DNA of 9,292 nt from Ilumatobacteraceae bacterium (GTDB lineage Bacteria > Actinomycetota > Acidimicrobiia > Acidimicrobiales > Ilumatobacteraceae), in NCBI GenBank assembly GCA_023254985.1, contig JALRJT010000068.1, positions 1-9,292 of the forward strand, given 5' to 3'. The notes beneath the pieces are model-generated. The model did not search any database and was not told the origin of the DNA. It saw only the letters and a list, made by a program, of their open reading frames with translations. Every line of letters begins with the position of its first letter. Positions within the stretch are counted from its first letter, which is position 1. This document shows, piece after piece, positions 1 through 6,535 of the stretch. Position numbers and translations under genes: made by a program.

Positions 1-568
1 CCGCGCGCAGATGGTCATGGCCGACGAGATACCAGAAGCCGCCGCGAGCCAGAAGTCCGTAGGGGTCAACCTTGCGCGCTTCGCCCTTGTAGGTGAACGT
101 GAGCGTCTTTCGCTCGACGACACCGGACGCAAGCGCCACGAGCACGTCGTCGGTCATCTGGATGTTCACTGATGTGGACGGCGTCTTGGCGACACGTTCA
201 CCGCCCAACTTCCACAACGCACCTTCGCCGACCAACGCACCCATGCGTACCGTGGCGATCGCGAGCTCGAGCGCGCTGCGCTCGGCATCAGTCAACTTCA
301 GGTCGGCGAGGAGGAAACTGCGCCGATCGACGGTGTAACCGCCTTCGCCCGCCTGGTCTCCGCCCAATGTGACCATCTCGATCGGAATCCCCATCTTGCG
401 CAGTTCGCTCTTGTCGCGCTCGAACGCAGCACGCGCGGCCTCGTCCTGCTCTGAGTATTGGTTGCCCAACTCGCGGCGGATTTGCTTTAGGGTGAGTGGC
501 CGCGAACGCTCGACGAGGAGTGCGAGCAGATTGATCATCCGCTCTGCTTGAGAAACGCTCGACGCCAC
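1..568 (-). CDS. PafB-like HTH/WYL-domain transcriptional regulator (3' end outside window)
   Basis: This is a putative DNA-binding regulator; 189 codons are visible and the C-terminus lies beyond base 1. Residues 8-60 resemble the N-terminal winged-helix region of PafB/PafC proteins: AERMINLLALLVERSRPLT, then a DEAARAAFERDKSELRKMGIP segment typical of PafB. Residues about 140-189 begin the WYL domain, with DPYGLLARGGFWYLVGHDH at 168-186 containing W179-Y180-L181. In mycobacteria PafB and PafC act together as activators of a RecA/LexA-independent DNA-damage response; applying that role here is inference. I chose GTG at 568 over the internal ATG at 538 for two reasons: the AER(M/L)xNL motif lies before the ATG, and a TAGTCT -10 box sits 7 nt before the GTG. 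The gene starts 10 nt after the pgi stop, so it may also be read from the pgi transcript. Family length is usually about 320-330 residues. The family call is firm; PafB versus PafC versus another WYL protein is less so. Confidence 0.85.
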   Translation of the reverse strand, partial: MASSVSQAERMINLLALLVERSRPLTLKQIRRELGNQYSEQDEAARAAFERDKSELRKMGIPIEMVTLGGDQAGEGGYTVDRRSFLLADLKLTDAERSALELAIATVRMGALVGEGALWKLGGERVAKTPSTSVNIQMTDDVLVALASGVVERKTLTFTYKGEARKVDPYGLLARGGFWYLVGHDHLRA

Positions 569-575
569 GCCCGAC

Positions 576-581
576 AGACTA
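576..581 (-). promoter_or_regulatory. Predicted -10 box of the PafB-like gene (leaderless)
   Basis: TAGTCT on the minus strand, 7 nt before the GTG at 568. Its first three bases are also the TAG stop codon of pgi (581-579). There is no Shine-Dalgarno sequence between it and the GTG. It would place the transcription start at or next to the GTG. Confidence 0.55.
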
Positions 582-2177
582 GGCGCGCGAGGAGTGGCGC
601 AAATACCACTTCTGCAACTGGACGCTCGAGGCATCGCGCGACGCTCCGGGCTCGCCAGAAGCAAGTTCCGTGGCGACTTCATGGGCCAACTTCTTGCCCA
701 ACTCCACACCCCACTGGTCGAAGGAGTTGATCCCCCACACGCAACCTTGCACGAACACCACGTGCTCGAACAGCGCGATCAAGGCACCGAGCGTGCCCGG
801 CGTGAGGGCACTGAGGACGATTGTCGTGCTCGGGCGATTCCCCGGCATTGCTCGCGCAGGATCGTCATGAGTACTCCCGAATGCGAGTGCTGCGGACTGG
901 GCGATCATGTTCGCAACGAGTGCAGCATGCTCGCCGTGATGAGCGGTCGCTGCGCGTGCGACTCCGATGAAAGTGACCGGAACCACCGAGGTCCCCTGAT
1001 GCAGGAGCTGCATGAACGCGTGTTGAGCATTGGTGCCAACGCCGCCCCAAATCACCGGCGACGACTCAGTCGACAGCACCTCGCCATCCCTGGTCACGAC
1101 CTTGCCGTTGCTCTCCATCTCGAGCTGTTGGAGATAGGAAGGTAGAAGCCCAAGTGAATCGGCGTACGGCACGATCGCGTGCGACCCTCGACCGAGGAGA
1201 CTGCGATTCCACACTCCGATAACACCAAGAATCATCGGGGCGTTGCGCTCGAAAGGTTCGTGCGCGAAGTGTTCGTCCATGGCACGCATCCCGCCGAGGA
1301 ACTGGTCGATCGAATCCGCGCCGAAGGCGATCGCATTGCACACGTTGACCGCAGACGACACCGAGTAGCGCCCGCCGACCCACGACCACATTTTCAGCAC
1401 GCGTGCTGCGGCGATTCCTGAGGACGCGACCTTGCTGGCGTCGACCGTCACGGCAACGGTGTGGTGCGCGACGGCGTCACCACCCAACGCATCAGCAAGC
1501 CACCGCTGCGCAATGCGAGCATTCGCGAGTGTTTCTGCGGTCGAGAATGACTTCGAGCAGACGACAACGATCGTGGTTGCTGGATCAAGACCTCCGAGAA
1601 CCCGCGTGACGTTCGTCGGGTCGACATTCGAGACGAACGACACGCGAACCTGTGGCGCACCAGTCGTCGACAACGCCAAGTAGACGAGTGCTGGACCGAG
1701 ATCGCTTCCCCCGATGCCGATGTTGACGACGTCGGTGATGATGCGTCCCGTTGCACCGCGGTATCGGCCCTCGCGCACATCGTGGGCGAACCCTGTGACC
1801 TCGTCACGCACCGCCCACACCTCGTCGACGACGTTCACGCCGTTGACCACGACTTTTGAGCCGCGGGGAGCTCTGAGCGCAGTGTGCAGAGCAGGCTGAA
1901 CCTCCGAAGTATTGACGATCGCGCCGGAGAGCATTGCGTCGCGGGCTTCGGCTACTCGCGCCGTGGCGGCGAGTCCAGCCAACTCGCAGAACACTTCCTT
2001 GTCGACGTTTTGCTTAGAGGCGTCGATGAGCATCGACTGGCCATCGATTTCCATTTCGACGCTCATTGCACTCGTTCGTCCCGGTTCTGAAACGAAGAGT
2101 TCCTTCAATGAAGCGACGGTCTTGCGCGACGCTCGTGACTCAAGCGAGGTCCACTGCTCGCAAGCCGTGATGTCCAC
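579..2177 (-). CDS. pgi: Glucose-6-phosphate isomerase
   Basis: This cytoplasmic enzyme interconverts glucose-6-phosphate and fructose-6-phosphate in glycolysis and gluconeogenesis. The 532 residues fit the long (E. coli-like) form. Visible motifs are the sugar-binding NIGIGGSDLGP at 152-162, the phosphate loop SKSFSTAET at 208-216, WVGGRYSVSSAVN at 266-278 with R270, QLEMESNGK at 351-359, GTNAQHAFMQLLHQGT at 381-396, the active-site His region HGEHAALVANMIAQ at 414-427, and the second family signature FDQWGVELGKKLA at 486-498 with its catalytic Lys. The residue before VGTN that is normally Glu (WGEPGTN in E. coli, rabbit and mycobacterial enzymes) is Gly379 here (WGGVGTN, bases 1041-1043). 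The start is GTG at 2177: the N-terminus EQWTSLE aligns with the family start and a TAGCCT box lies 7 nt upstream. It is divergent from the RarD-like gene across 39 bp. Confidence 0.97.
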   Translation of the reverse strand: MDITACEQWTSLESRASRKTVASLKELFVSEPGRTSAMSVEMEIDGQSMLIDASKQNVDKEVFCELAGLAATARVAEARDAMLSGAIVNTSEVQPALHTALRAPRGSKVVVNGVNVVDEVWAVRDEVTGFAHDVREGRYRGATGRIITDVVNIGIGGSDLGPALVYLALSTTGAPQVRVSFVSNVDPTNVTRVLGGLDPATTIVVVCSKSFSTAETLANARIAQRWLADALGGDAVAHHTVAVTVDASKVASSGIAAARVLKMWSWVGGRYSVSSAVNVCNAIAFGADSIDQFLGGMRAMDEHFAHEPFERNAPMILGVIGVWNRSLLGRGSHAIVPYADSLGLLPSYLQQLEMESNGKVVTRDGEVLSTESSPVIWGGVGTNAQHAFMQLLHQGTSVVPVTFIGVARAATAHHGEHAALVANMIAQSAALAFGSTHDDPARAMPGNRPSTTIVLSALTPGTLGALIALFEHVVFVQGCVWGINSFDQWGVELGKKLAHEVATELASGEPGASRDASSVQLQKWYLRHSSRA

Positions 2178-2184
2178 CCAATCA

Positions 2185-2190
2185 AGGCTA
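2185..2190 (-). promoter_or_regulatory. Predicted -10 box of pgi (leaderless)
   Basis: TAGCCT on the minus strand, 7 nt before the GTG start of pgi. The glycosyltransferase promoter has the same hexamer. No convincing -35 box or Shine-Dalgarno sequence is seen. Confidence 0.6.
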
Positions 2191-2201
2191 CTGGCGTGTT
2201 G

Positions 2202-2207
2202 TAGCGT
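2202..2207 (+). promoter_or_regulatory. Predicted -10 box of the RarD-like gene (leaderless)
   Basis: TAGCGT on the plus strand, 9 nt before the ATG at 2217, with no Shine-Dalgarno sequence between. It lies 11 bp from the back-to-back pgi -10 box, so its -35 region would fall on the pgi -10 and start site. Confidence 0.5.
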
Positions 2208-2216
2208 GACTGAGCC

Positions 2217-3128
2217 ATGACGAACGAGGTTGACGATCAGTCACGCTCACTCGGCATCTCGCTCGCATTTAGCGCATATGTCTTGTGGGGTCTCCTCACC
2301 CTGTACTGGAAGGTGTTGAAGGAATTCGATCCATTCGAGCTCATCGGTTGGCGCATCGCCACGAGCGTCGTCGTGCTCATTGCGGTCGTGGTCGTCACTG
2401 GGCGGATGGGGGCACTGCTCGCCGCCCTGCGCAATCCTCACTTGATGTGGCGAATCATGATCGCAAGCATGCTGCTCACCGCAAACTGGACCCTGTACGT
2501 CTGGGCAGTCGTCAACGAACACGTCATCGAAACCGCACTCGGCTACTTCATCGCCCCGCTGTTGACGATCGTGCTCGGTGTCGTCGTGTTACGCGAGAAA
2601 CTTCGCCTGAACCTGAAGATTGCCGTCGGGTTCGCACTCGCAGGTCTCGCCGTCCTCACTCTTTCCTACGGCCGCGTGCCCTGGGTGGCGATCTCCATCG
2701 CAGCAACGTGGTCGGTTTACGGACTTCTGAAGAAGCAAGTCCCCCTCAAACCGCTCGAGAGTTTGACCGCAGAAGTCGTCATCCTGGCCATTCCCGCACT
2801 TGCCTACGTCGCCGCGACATGGAATCGCGTCGACAGCATTCCAAACAATGCAGATGCCGTCGAGCTCGTCTTTGCTCTCCTCACCGGGGTGATCACCGCG
2901 GTACCGCTCCTCCTCTTCGCCGGAGCTTCACTGCGCACGCCACTGACGATCATCGGCCCGATGCAGTACCTCGTGCCGACGATCAATTTCATCATCGGTT
3001 GGGCAATTTTCGACGAGGCCGTCAGCGCGACGCGCTTCGGTGGATTCTTCTTGATCTGGATCTGCCTCGGGTTCGTGGTGGGCGACGTGATATCAAGCCA
3101 GCGCGTGAACAGGACCGAAGCGCTCTAA
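2217..3128 (+). CDS. rarD: RarD-like EamA/DMT-superfamily transporter
   Basis: This is an inner-membrane permease of the drug/metabolite transporter superfamily, RarD subfamily. The 303 residues match the usual family size (about 300). About ten hydrophobic segments are seen, for example around 12-32, 43-61, 78-99, 103-125, 134-150, 155-171, 184-201, 216-236, 243-264 and 272-291. RarD-specific stretches include ALGYFIAPLLTIVLGVV at 107-123, the NWTLYVWAVVNEHVIETALGY region from 90, YGLLKKQ at 168-174, and PLLLFAGASLR at 230-240 followed by an MQYLVPTINF element at 249-258. The substrate is not known for most members, and the chloramphenicol link of E. coli RarD should not be carried over. The ATG at 2217 is preceded by a -10-like TAGCGT and no Shine-Dalgarno sequence. 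The stop overlaps the stop of the convergent tetR gene by 4 bp. The subfamily call is firm; the function is not. Confidence 0.93.
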   Translation: MTNEVDDQSRSLGISLAFSAYVLWGLLTLYWKVLKEFDPFELIGWRIATSVVVLIAVVVVTGRMGALLAALRNPHLMWRIMIASMLLTANWTLYVWAVVNEHVIETALGYFIAPLLTIVLGVVVLREKLRLNLKIAVGFALAGLAVLTLSYGRVPWVAISIAATWSVYGLLKKQVPLKPLESLTAEVVILAIPALAYVAATWNRVDSIPNNADAVELVFALLTGVITAVPLLLFAGASLRTPLTIIGPMQYLVPTINFIIGWAIFDEAVSATRFGGFFLIWICLGFVVGDVISSQRVNRTEAL

Positions 3129-3769
3129 CGCGCAACCGGAGAACGCAGGAGCGTTCCCGCCATCAACAGCTTGAGGCCGTCGACGACGTTGCGACGTCGG
3201 TCGGCGTCGTCAACCACGTGGCTGAAGCGTGACAGTCCCGAGATCACGACGTCAATCATGTCGTGCAGCAACTGACCGGTGATTCCCTCGTTCACCTCGC
3301 CGTTGCGTACTGCTTCCTCACAGATTTCGTGCAAGAACTTCACCGTGCGGCTGCGCAACGAACGAAGGTCCTGCGTGAGTTCTGGGTGGCGCTGACTCTC
3401 GGCAGAGACCCCAACCACGAAGCCGACGAACGACGGCTCTTGAGTGGAGATCGCCGCAAGCGCATCGAGCATCGAGGAGAACTTGTCGACGAACACCTCC
3501 TGACCTGCGACGGCGTTCTCGAGTGCGCCGTAGACCATCTCCTGCACCTCGGCGTAGGCCGCGATGTACATCTCTTTCTTCGACGGGAAGTAGTGATAAA
3601 TCGCTCCGGTCGTGATGCCAACTGCATCGGCAACGAGTCGGTTGGTAGTCGCGTCGTAGCCGATCTCGGCGAACAGTCGGCGGGCCTCGAGAATCAATCG
3701 CTTGCGGGTCTCTCCCGGATCGACCGCGCACGGTCGACCGAGTTTCTTTCGCGCGACGAGGGGATTCAT
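3125..3769 (-). CDS. TetR/AcrR-family transcriptional regulator
   Basis: A 214-residue DNA-binding regulator, normal length for the family. The N-terminal helix-turn-helix domain spans about 20-72: TRKRLILEARRLFAEIGYDA leads into TTNRLVADAVGITTGAIYHY and FPSKKEMY, the standard TetR_N pattern with the recognition helix around GITTGAIYHYF (51-61). Residues about 80-210 are the helical ligand-binding and dimerisation domain, which is divergent between members and gives no clue to the ligand. TetR proteins usually repress themselves and a neighbour. Candidates are the hydrolase/L,D-transpeptidase/glycosyltransferase unit upstream on the same strand or the convergent RarD-like transporter, but nothing in the sequence decides. 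The ATG at 3769 has a TAGGGT box 8 nt upstream and no Shine-Dalgarno sequence. The gene begins 30 nt after the hydrolase stop, so read-through is also possible. Its stop overlaps that of the transporter gene by 4 bp. Confidence 0.93.
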   Translation of the reverse strand: MNPLVARKKLGRPCAVDPGETRKRLILEARRLFAEIGYDATTNRLVADAVGITTGAIYHYFPSKKEMYIAAYAEVQEMVYGALENAVAGQEVFVDKFSSMLDALAAISTQEPSFVGFVVGVSAESQRHPELTQDLRSLRSRTVKFLHEICEEAVRNGEVNEGITGQLLHDMIDVVISGLSRFSHVVDDADRRRNVVDGLKLLMAGTLLRSPVAR

Positions 3770-3777
3770 TGAGGCAA

Positions 3778-3783
3778 ACCCTA
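3778..3783 (-). promoter_or_regulatory. Predicted -10 box of the TetR gene (leaderless)
   Basis: TAGGGT on the minus strand, 8 nt before the ATG at 3769, inside the 30-nt gap after the hydrolase gene. There is no Shine-Dalgarno sequence. It suggests tetR can be transcribed independently of the upstream three-gene unit. Confidence 0.55.
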
Positions 3784-3799
3784 ACGGTGAGTGATCACG

Positions 3800-4720
3800 T
3801 CAACCGAAGCGAGCGAGGATCTTTGCAAGCTCCACAGGTCGGTCCCCCTGGACACTGTGACCCGCCCCGTCGACCACTTCGACGACCACATTTGGCATAC
3901 GGCGCTTGAGTTCGGCGACGTCACCATCGTCGACCACCGGAGATATACCACCGCGCACCAAGAGGAGGTCGCAATGCAATGTCGAAATTGCCTCCCAGAG
4001 AAGAAGCGAATCAGGTCGCGGCGAGGCCGACTCTTCATCGCTGCGCGGAGCATTTTCGTTGTTAGATCGTCCGCGCCGGTCGTATCGCCACTCCCAGGAT
4101 TCGTCTTCGAGTTGACGTGCGTTGTGCAGGATTCCACGACGCAGGCTCGACTCGCTCCGCGTCGGATTGTGCTCCTTGGTACGAGCGAGCAAGTCCTCGA
4201 AACTCGCGAAGCTCTGCGGTCCATTGATGAAGTCGAGGACCGACTTCGCCTTCTTCGACGTGACTCCCGGCGTGATGTCGACCATCACCAGGCTGCCCAC
4301 AAGATCAGGATGACGATGTGCGAGCGCAAGGCACGTGAGCCCGCCGAGCGACATTCCCACGATCACGCGTGCATCTGGAGCGTGCTCGGCAATGACGTGG
4401 GCAATGTCATCGGCGAGCGTCTGTGGAGTGTACGTGGCATCCTCACGCCAGTCAGAGTGTCCGTGTCCCGGCAAGTCGATGGCAAGCAGCGGCGTTCCGA
4501 GTGCGAGCGCAACGGTGTCCCACGTGTGCGCGTTCTGCGCGGTGCCGTGAACGAGAACCAACCGTGGAGCTTGCTTCCCCCACTTCAGCGCGGAGATTCT
4601 TCGTCCGTCGCTGAGTGTTGTCGTCACACGCGACACGTCGGGGGTCGCCGATGCACTTAGTCCGTATTCGGTGATGTTCTCCGCGAACATCGAGAATTCG
4701 TCGTAGGCGATGCGAGCCAT
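3800..4720 (-). CDS. Alpha/beta-hydrolase fold protein
   Basis: A probable soluble cytoplasmic hydrolase of 306 residues, a usual length for the fold. Visible elements are the oxyanion-hole strand LVLVHGTAQNAHTWD at 54-68, DLPGHGHSD at 82-90, the nucleophile elbow GMSLGG at 122-127 with Ser124, the strand LLLVRGGISPVVDDGD at 252-267 holding the likely acid (Asp264 or Asp265), and GAGHSVQGDRP at 285-295 with His288. The triad is therefore complete. The substrate is unknown; esterase, lactonase and C-C hydrolase all fit. A hydrophilic stretch at about 208-237, rich in Arg, Asn, Asp and Ser, separates the cap region from the strand carrying the acid. I chose ATG at 4720 rather than the upstream start at 4774, because the extra 18 residues are Arg-rich, unlike the family, and would overlap the L,D-transpeptidase gene. 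It starts 13 nt after that gene's TAG stop and is the last gene of the three-gene unit. No -10-like box precedes this ATG. Confidence 0.9.
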   Translation of the reverse strand: MARIAYDEFSMFAENITEYGLSASATPDVSRVTTTLSDGRRISALKWGKQAPRLVLVHGTAQNAHTWDTVALALGTPLLAIDLPGHGHSDWREDATYTPQTLADDIAHVIAEHAPDARVIVGMSLGGLTCLALAHRHPDLVGSLVMVDITPGVTSKKAKSVLDFINGPQSFASFEDLLARTKEHNPTRSESSLRRGILHNARQLEDESWEWRYDRRGRSNNENAPRSDEESASPRPDSLLLWEAISTLHCDLLLVRGGISPVVDDGDVAELKRRMPNVVVEVVDGAGHSVQGDRPVELAKILARFG

Positions 4721-4733
4721 TGCTCTCTGTCTA

Positions 4734-5756
4734 CTACGGCAGCGTCGTCGGGGCGACCGTCGTCGGTGGAGCACCCTTCAGCGTGGTGGTCGGTGCGAGC
4801 GACGTGGTGGTCGTGTAGTTCGGATCTGGTCGATCCCACGGCGGTGGCGGCGATCCATACTCCTCTGGCTCCTTGATCCCGTCGAAGACGTACACGCGGT
4901 CTCCGTACTCGACGAGTGCGGGGAAATATCTGGCTACTGACATTGGAATGCGCACGCATCCGTGCGAAGCAGGCTCCAGTGGAACGAGGATCGCTCCGTG
5001 CACCGCAATGCCGTAGTTGAAATACACGGGGTTGTACATCGACCCGAGTCGCGACTCCCTCATGCCCTGCTTGCGGTTGTAGAAGTAGAAGATTCCCGGT
5101 GGCGTGATCGCGTCACCGCAGAGACCCTTCTTGATCTGCTCGCGCGTGTTGTTGCCCTCCTCGCCCGGGTCGATCGTCACTTCCTCACACCACTGTTCAT
5201 TCGAGCCGGTCGAAATGTGAGTGATCAGCGTCGGCGTGCCGCCTTGGTACACCACCATCACCTGCTTGACGAGGTCGATCTCGGCGTGTCGTGGGCTGTC
5301 TGGAGTGCGACGCGGGGTGATCTGGAGGTCGGACTCCATGATTGACCAGATCGACGGCGTGACTTCACCCTTGGCATTCGCGCGCGGAGTGTCCAGCACG
5401 AGCTTCTCGAACGCCCACACTGCTTGCAGGGTGTTCTGGCCGAACTCACCGTCGCGCGGACCCGGATCGAACTTCAGTTCAGCGAGACGCTCCTGCAGGC
5501 GCAAGACATCGTCACCCTTCATTCCCTTGCGCAACGTGCGCGTGAGCGGCACGGTCTCGCGAGGGATGGCAGAAGAGTCGACGACGACGTCGGGGTTGGA
5601 TCCATTTGTCGACTCATTCGACGAAGAATTGCGCATCACCGCGATCGCCACGACGGTCAAGAGCACTGCGATGGCAAACAGCGCAGGTCGCCACCGGTCA
5701 TACAAGCCCGGCTCGTACTCGACGGGTCCGATGTTGTCGTAAAAATCGTTGCTCAT
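4734..5756 (-). CDS. Membrane-anchored L,D-transpeptidase with peptidoglycan-binding domain
   Basis: A 340-residue cell-envelope protein, predicted to make 3-3 cross-links in peptidoglycan or attach proteins to it (the YkuD family role). Order of parts: a short acidic cytoplasmic N-terminus (1-20), one transmembrane segment (about 24-41) acting as an uncleaved anchor, a Ser/Asn-rich linker (43-70), a PG_binding_1 domain (about 72-140, with LRKGMKGDDVLRLQERLAEL and DGEFGQNTLQAVWAFE), a YkuD catalytic domain (about 157-293), and a Pro/Thr-rich tail (303-340) ending in repeats like TTTT and PTT. The catalytic motif is H253, then SHGCVR at 264-269 with nucleophile Cys267. Cys190 and Cys213 bracket an acidic insert in the catalytic domain and could form a disulphide outside the membrane. 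The ATG overlaps the glycosyltransferase stop (ATGA), so the two are translationally coupled. The gene ends in tandem TAGTAG stops. Confidence 0.94.
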   Translation of the reverse strand: MSNDFYDNIGPVEYEPGLYDRWRPALFAIAVLLTVVAIAVMRNSSSNESTNGSNPDVVVDSSAIPRETVPLTRTLRKGMKGDDVLRLQERLAELKFDPGPRDGEFGQNTLQAVWAFEKLVLDTPRANAKGEVTPSIWSIMESDLQITPRRTPDSPRHAEIDLVKQVMVVYQGGTPTLITHISTGSNEQWCEEVTIDPGEEGNNTREQIKKGLCGDAITPPGIFYFYNRKQGMRESRLGSMYNPVYFNYGIAVHGAILVPLEPASHGCVRIPMSVARYFPALVEYGDRVYVFDGIKEPEEYGSPPPPWDRPDPNYTTTTSLAPTTTLKGAPPTTVAPTTLP

Positions 5757-6496
5757 GATGCGGAGTCGAGTGCGTTCAGGGAACTACGCAACGCAAAGGC
5801 CTCCCGGAGGATTTTGACGATCACCGACGGCGAGCTCAACGTCGAAACGCCACGAGTGCGCGGGAAGTAGTCGACTCCGAATTGCACGACGTTCATTCCC
5901 ATCTTGCGCGCACTGACCATCAATTCCGCATCGATGAACGACCCTTCGCTGTGCAACTCGACGCGATCGAGCACCGAACGACGTACGAGCTTGAAGGCGA
6001 AGTTGACATCCCGGAAGCGACAACCGAACAGCACGCGCACGAGCAGGTTGTAGAAGAACGAATAGATCACCCGCACGTAGCCCTCGCCGGTGCGATCGAA
6101 GCGATAGGCGGCGACGAGATCGGCCTCGTACTGCCCCATCAATCGCAGAGCCTTGTGCACCTCGCGCATGTCAAATGGCAGGTCGGCGTCCGTGTACAGC
6201 ACGACATCCCCCGTGGCCGCGGCAAACCCCGACTTGATCGAGCCACCCAGTTTGCGGTTCGTCGGATGGTGCACCACCTTGACTCGCGGGTTGACTCGCG
6301 CTGCCTCATCAGCGAGCCTTGGCGTCGCATCGGTCGAGGCATCATTCACGATGATCATTTCGTAATCCCCGACGGTTCCGGCGGCGAGGAGTTCTTCGCC
6401 GAGCTCGGTCGCTGCGTTCAACGCCCGTTGCAGGTACTCCTCTTCGTTCCACATCGGGAAAAATACGGAGAAACGGCCGAAGCGTGGCGTCGACAT
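5753..6496 (-). CDS. Family 2 glycosyltransferase, DPM1/DPG-synthase-like
   Basis: A 247-residue GT-A-fold glycosyltransferase. Visible motifs are the N-terminal strand FSVFFPMWNEEEYL at 9-22, the nucleotide-binding IIVNDASTDAT at 48-58, NRKLGGSIKSGFAAATGD at 80-97, the metal-binding DxD in YTDADLPFD at 101-109 (Asp103 and Asp105), and a C-terminal FPRTRGVSTLS at 211-221, where this group usually has an R-x-x-G-x-S element. This is the pattern of enzymes that move a sugar from a nucleotide sugar to polyprenyl phosphate. No transmembrane segment follows the catalytic domain, so it probably works at the inner face of the membrane. The donor sugar cannot be read from the sequence. It is the first gene of the unit with the L,D-transpeptidase and hydrolase. 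The ATG at 6496 has TAGCCT 8 nt upstream and no Shine-Dalgarno sequence. Only 47 bp separate it from the divergent membrane-protein gene. Confidence 0.93.
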   Translation of the reverse strand: MSTPRFGRFSVFFPMWNEEEYLQRALNAATELGEELLAAGTVGDYEMIIVNDASTDATPRLADEAARVNPRVKVVHHPTNRKLGGSIKSGFAAATGDVVLYTDADLPFDMREVHKALRLMGQYEADLVAAYRFDRTGEGYVRVIYSFFYNLLVRVLFGCRFRDVNFAFKLVRRSVLDRVELHSEGSFIDAELMVSARKMGMNVVQFGVDYFPRTRGVSTLSSPSVIVKILREAFALRSSLNALDSAS

Positions 6497-6504
6497 CGCC
6501 GTTC

Positions 6505-6510
6505 AGGCTA
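6505..6510 (-). promoter_or_regulatory. Predicted -10 box of the glycosyltransferase operon (leaderless)
   Basis: TAGCCT on the minus strand, 8 nt before the ATG at 6496. It is identical to the pgi box, and no Shine-Dalgarno sequence follows. It would drive the glycosyltransferase, L,D-transpeptidase and hydrolase genes. Confidence 0.6.
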
Positions 6511-6529
6511 ACTGCCGACGTTCCCGTTG

Positions 6530-6535
6530 TACCCT
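6530..6535 (+). promoter_or_regulatory. Predicted -10 box of the small membrane-protein gene (leaderless)
   Basis: TACCCT on the plus strand, 8 nt before the ATG at 6544. The expected -35 region (17-bp spacer) would cover the divergent glycosyltransferase -10 box, so the two promoters overlap. Confidence 0.5.

Noticed and set aside
536..538. ATG at 538 as the start of the PafB-like gene
   Set aside because: It would remove part of the conserved N-terminal helix, and it lacks both a -10 box and a Shine-Dalgarno sequence. The GTG at 568 has the box and restores the helix.
2285..3232. A 315-codon plus-strand open frame overlapping the RarD-like and TetR genes
   Set aside because: Its translation is Arg/His-rich with no hydrophobic or domain pattern. 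The overlapping RarD frame has full family motifs.
3791..3798. Palindrome GTGATCAC just upstream of tetR as a TetR operator
   Set aside because: Eight-base palindromes are expected by chance roughly every 256 bp, and the symmetry does not extend beyond eight bases. Operators of this family are usually longer.
3791..4660. A 289-codon plus-strand frame opposite the hydrolase
   Set aside because: It is antisense to a hydrolase with an intact catalytic triad, and its own translation has no recognisable motif.
4721..4774. An 18-residue N-terminal extension of the hydrolase starting at 4774
   Set aside because: The extension is Arg-rich, lies inside the L,D-transpeptidase coding sequence and adds nothing to the fold. 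The ATG at 4720 follows that gene's stop by 13 nt.
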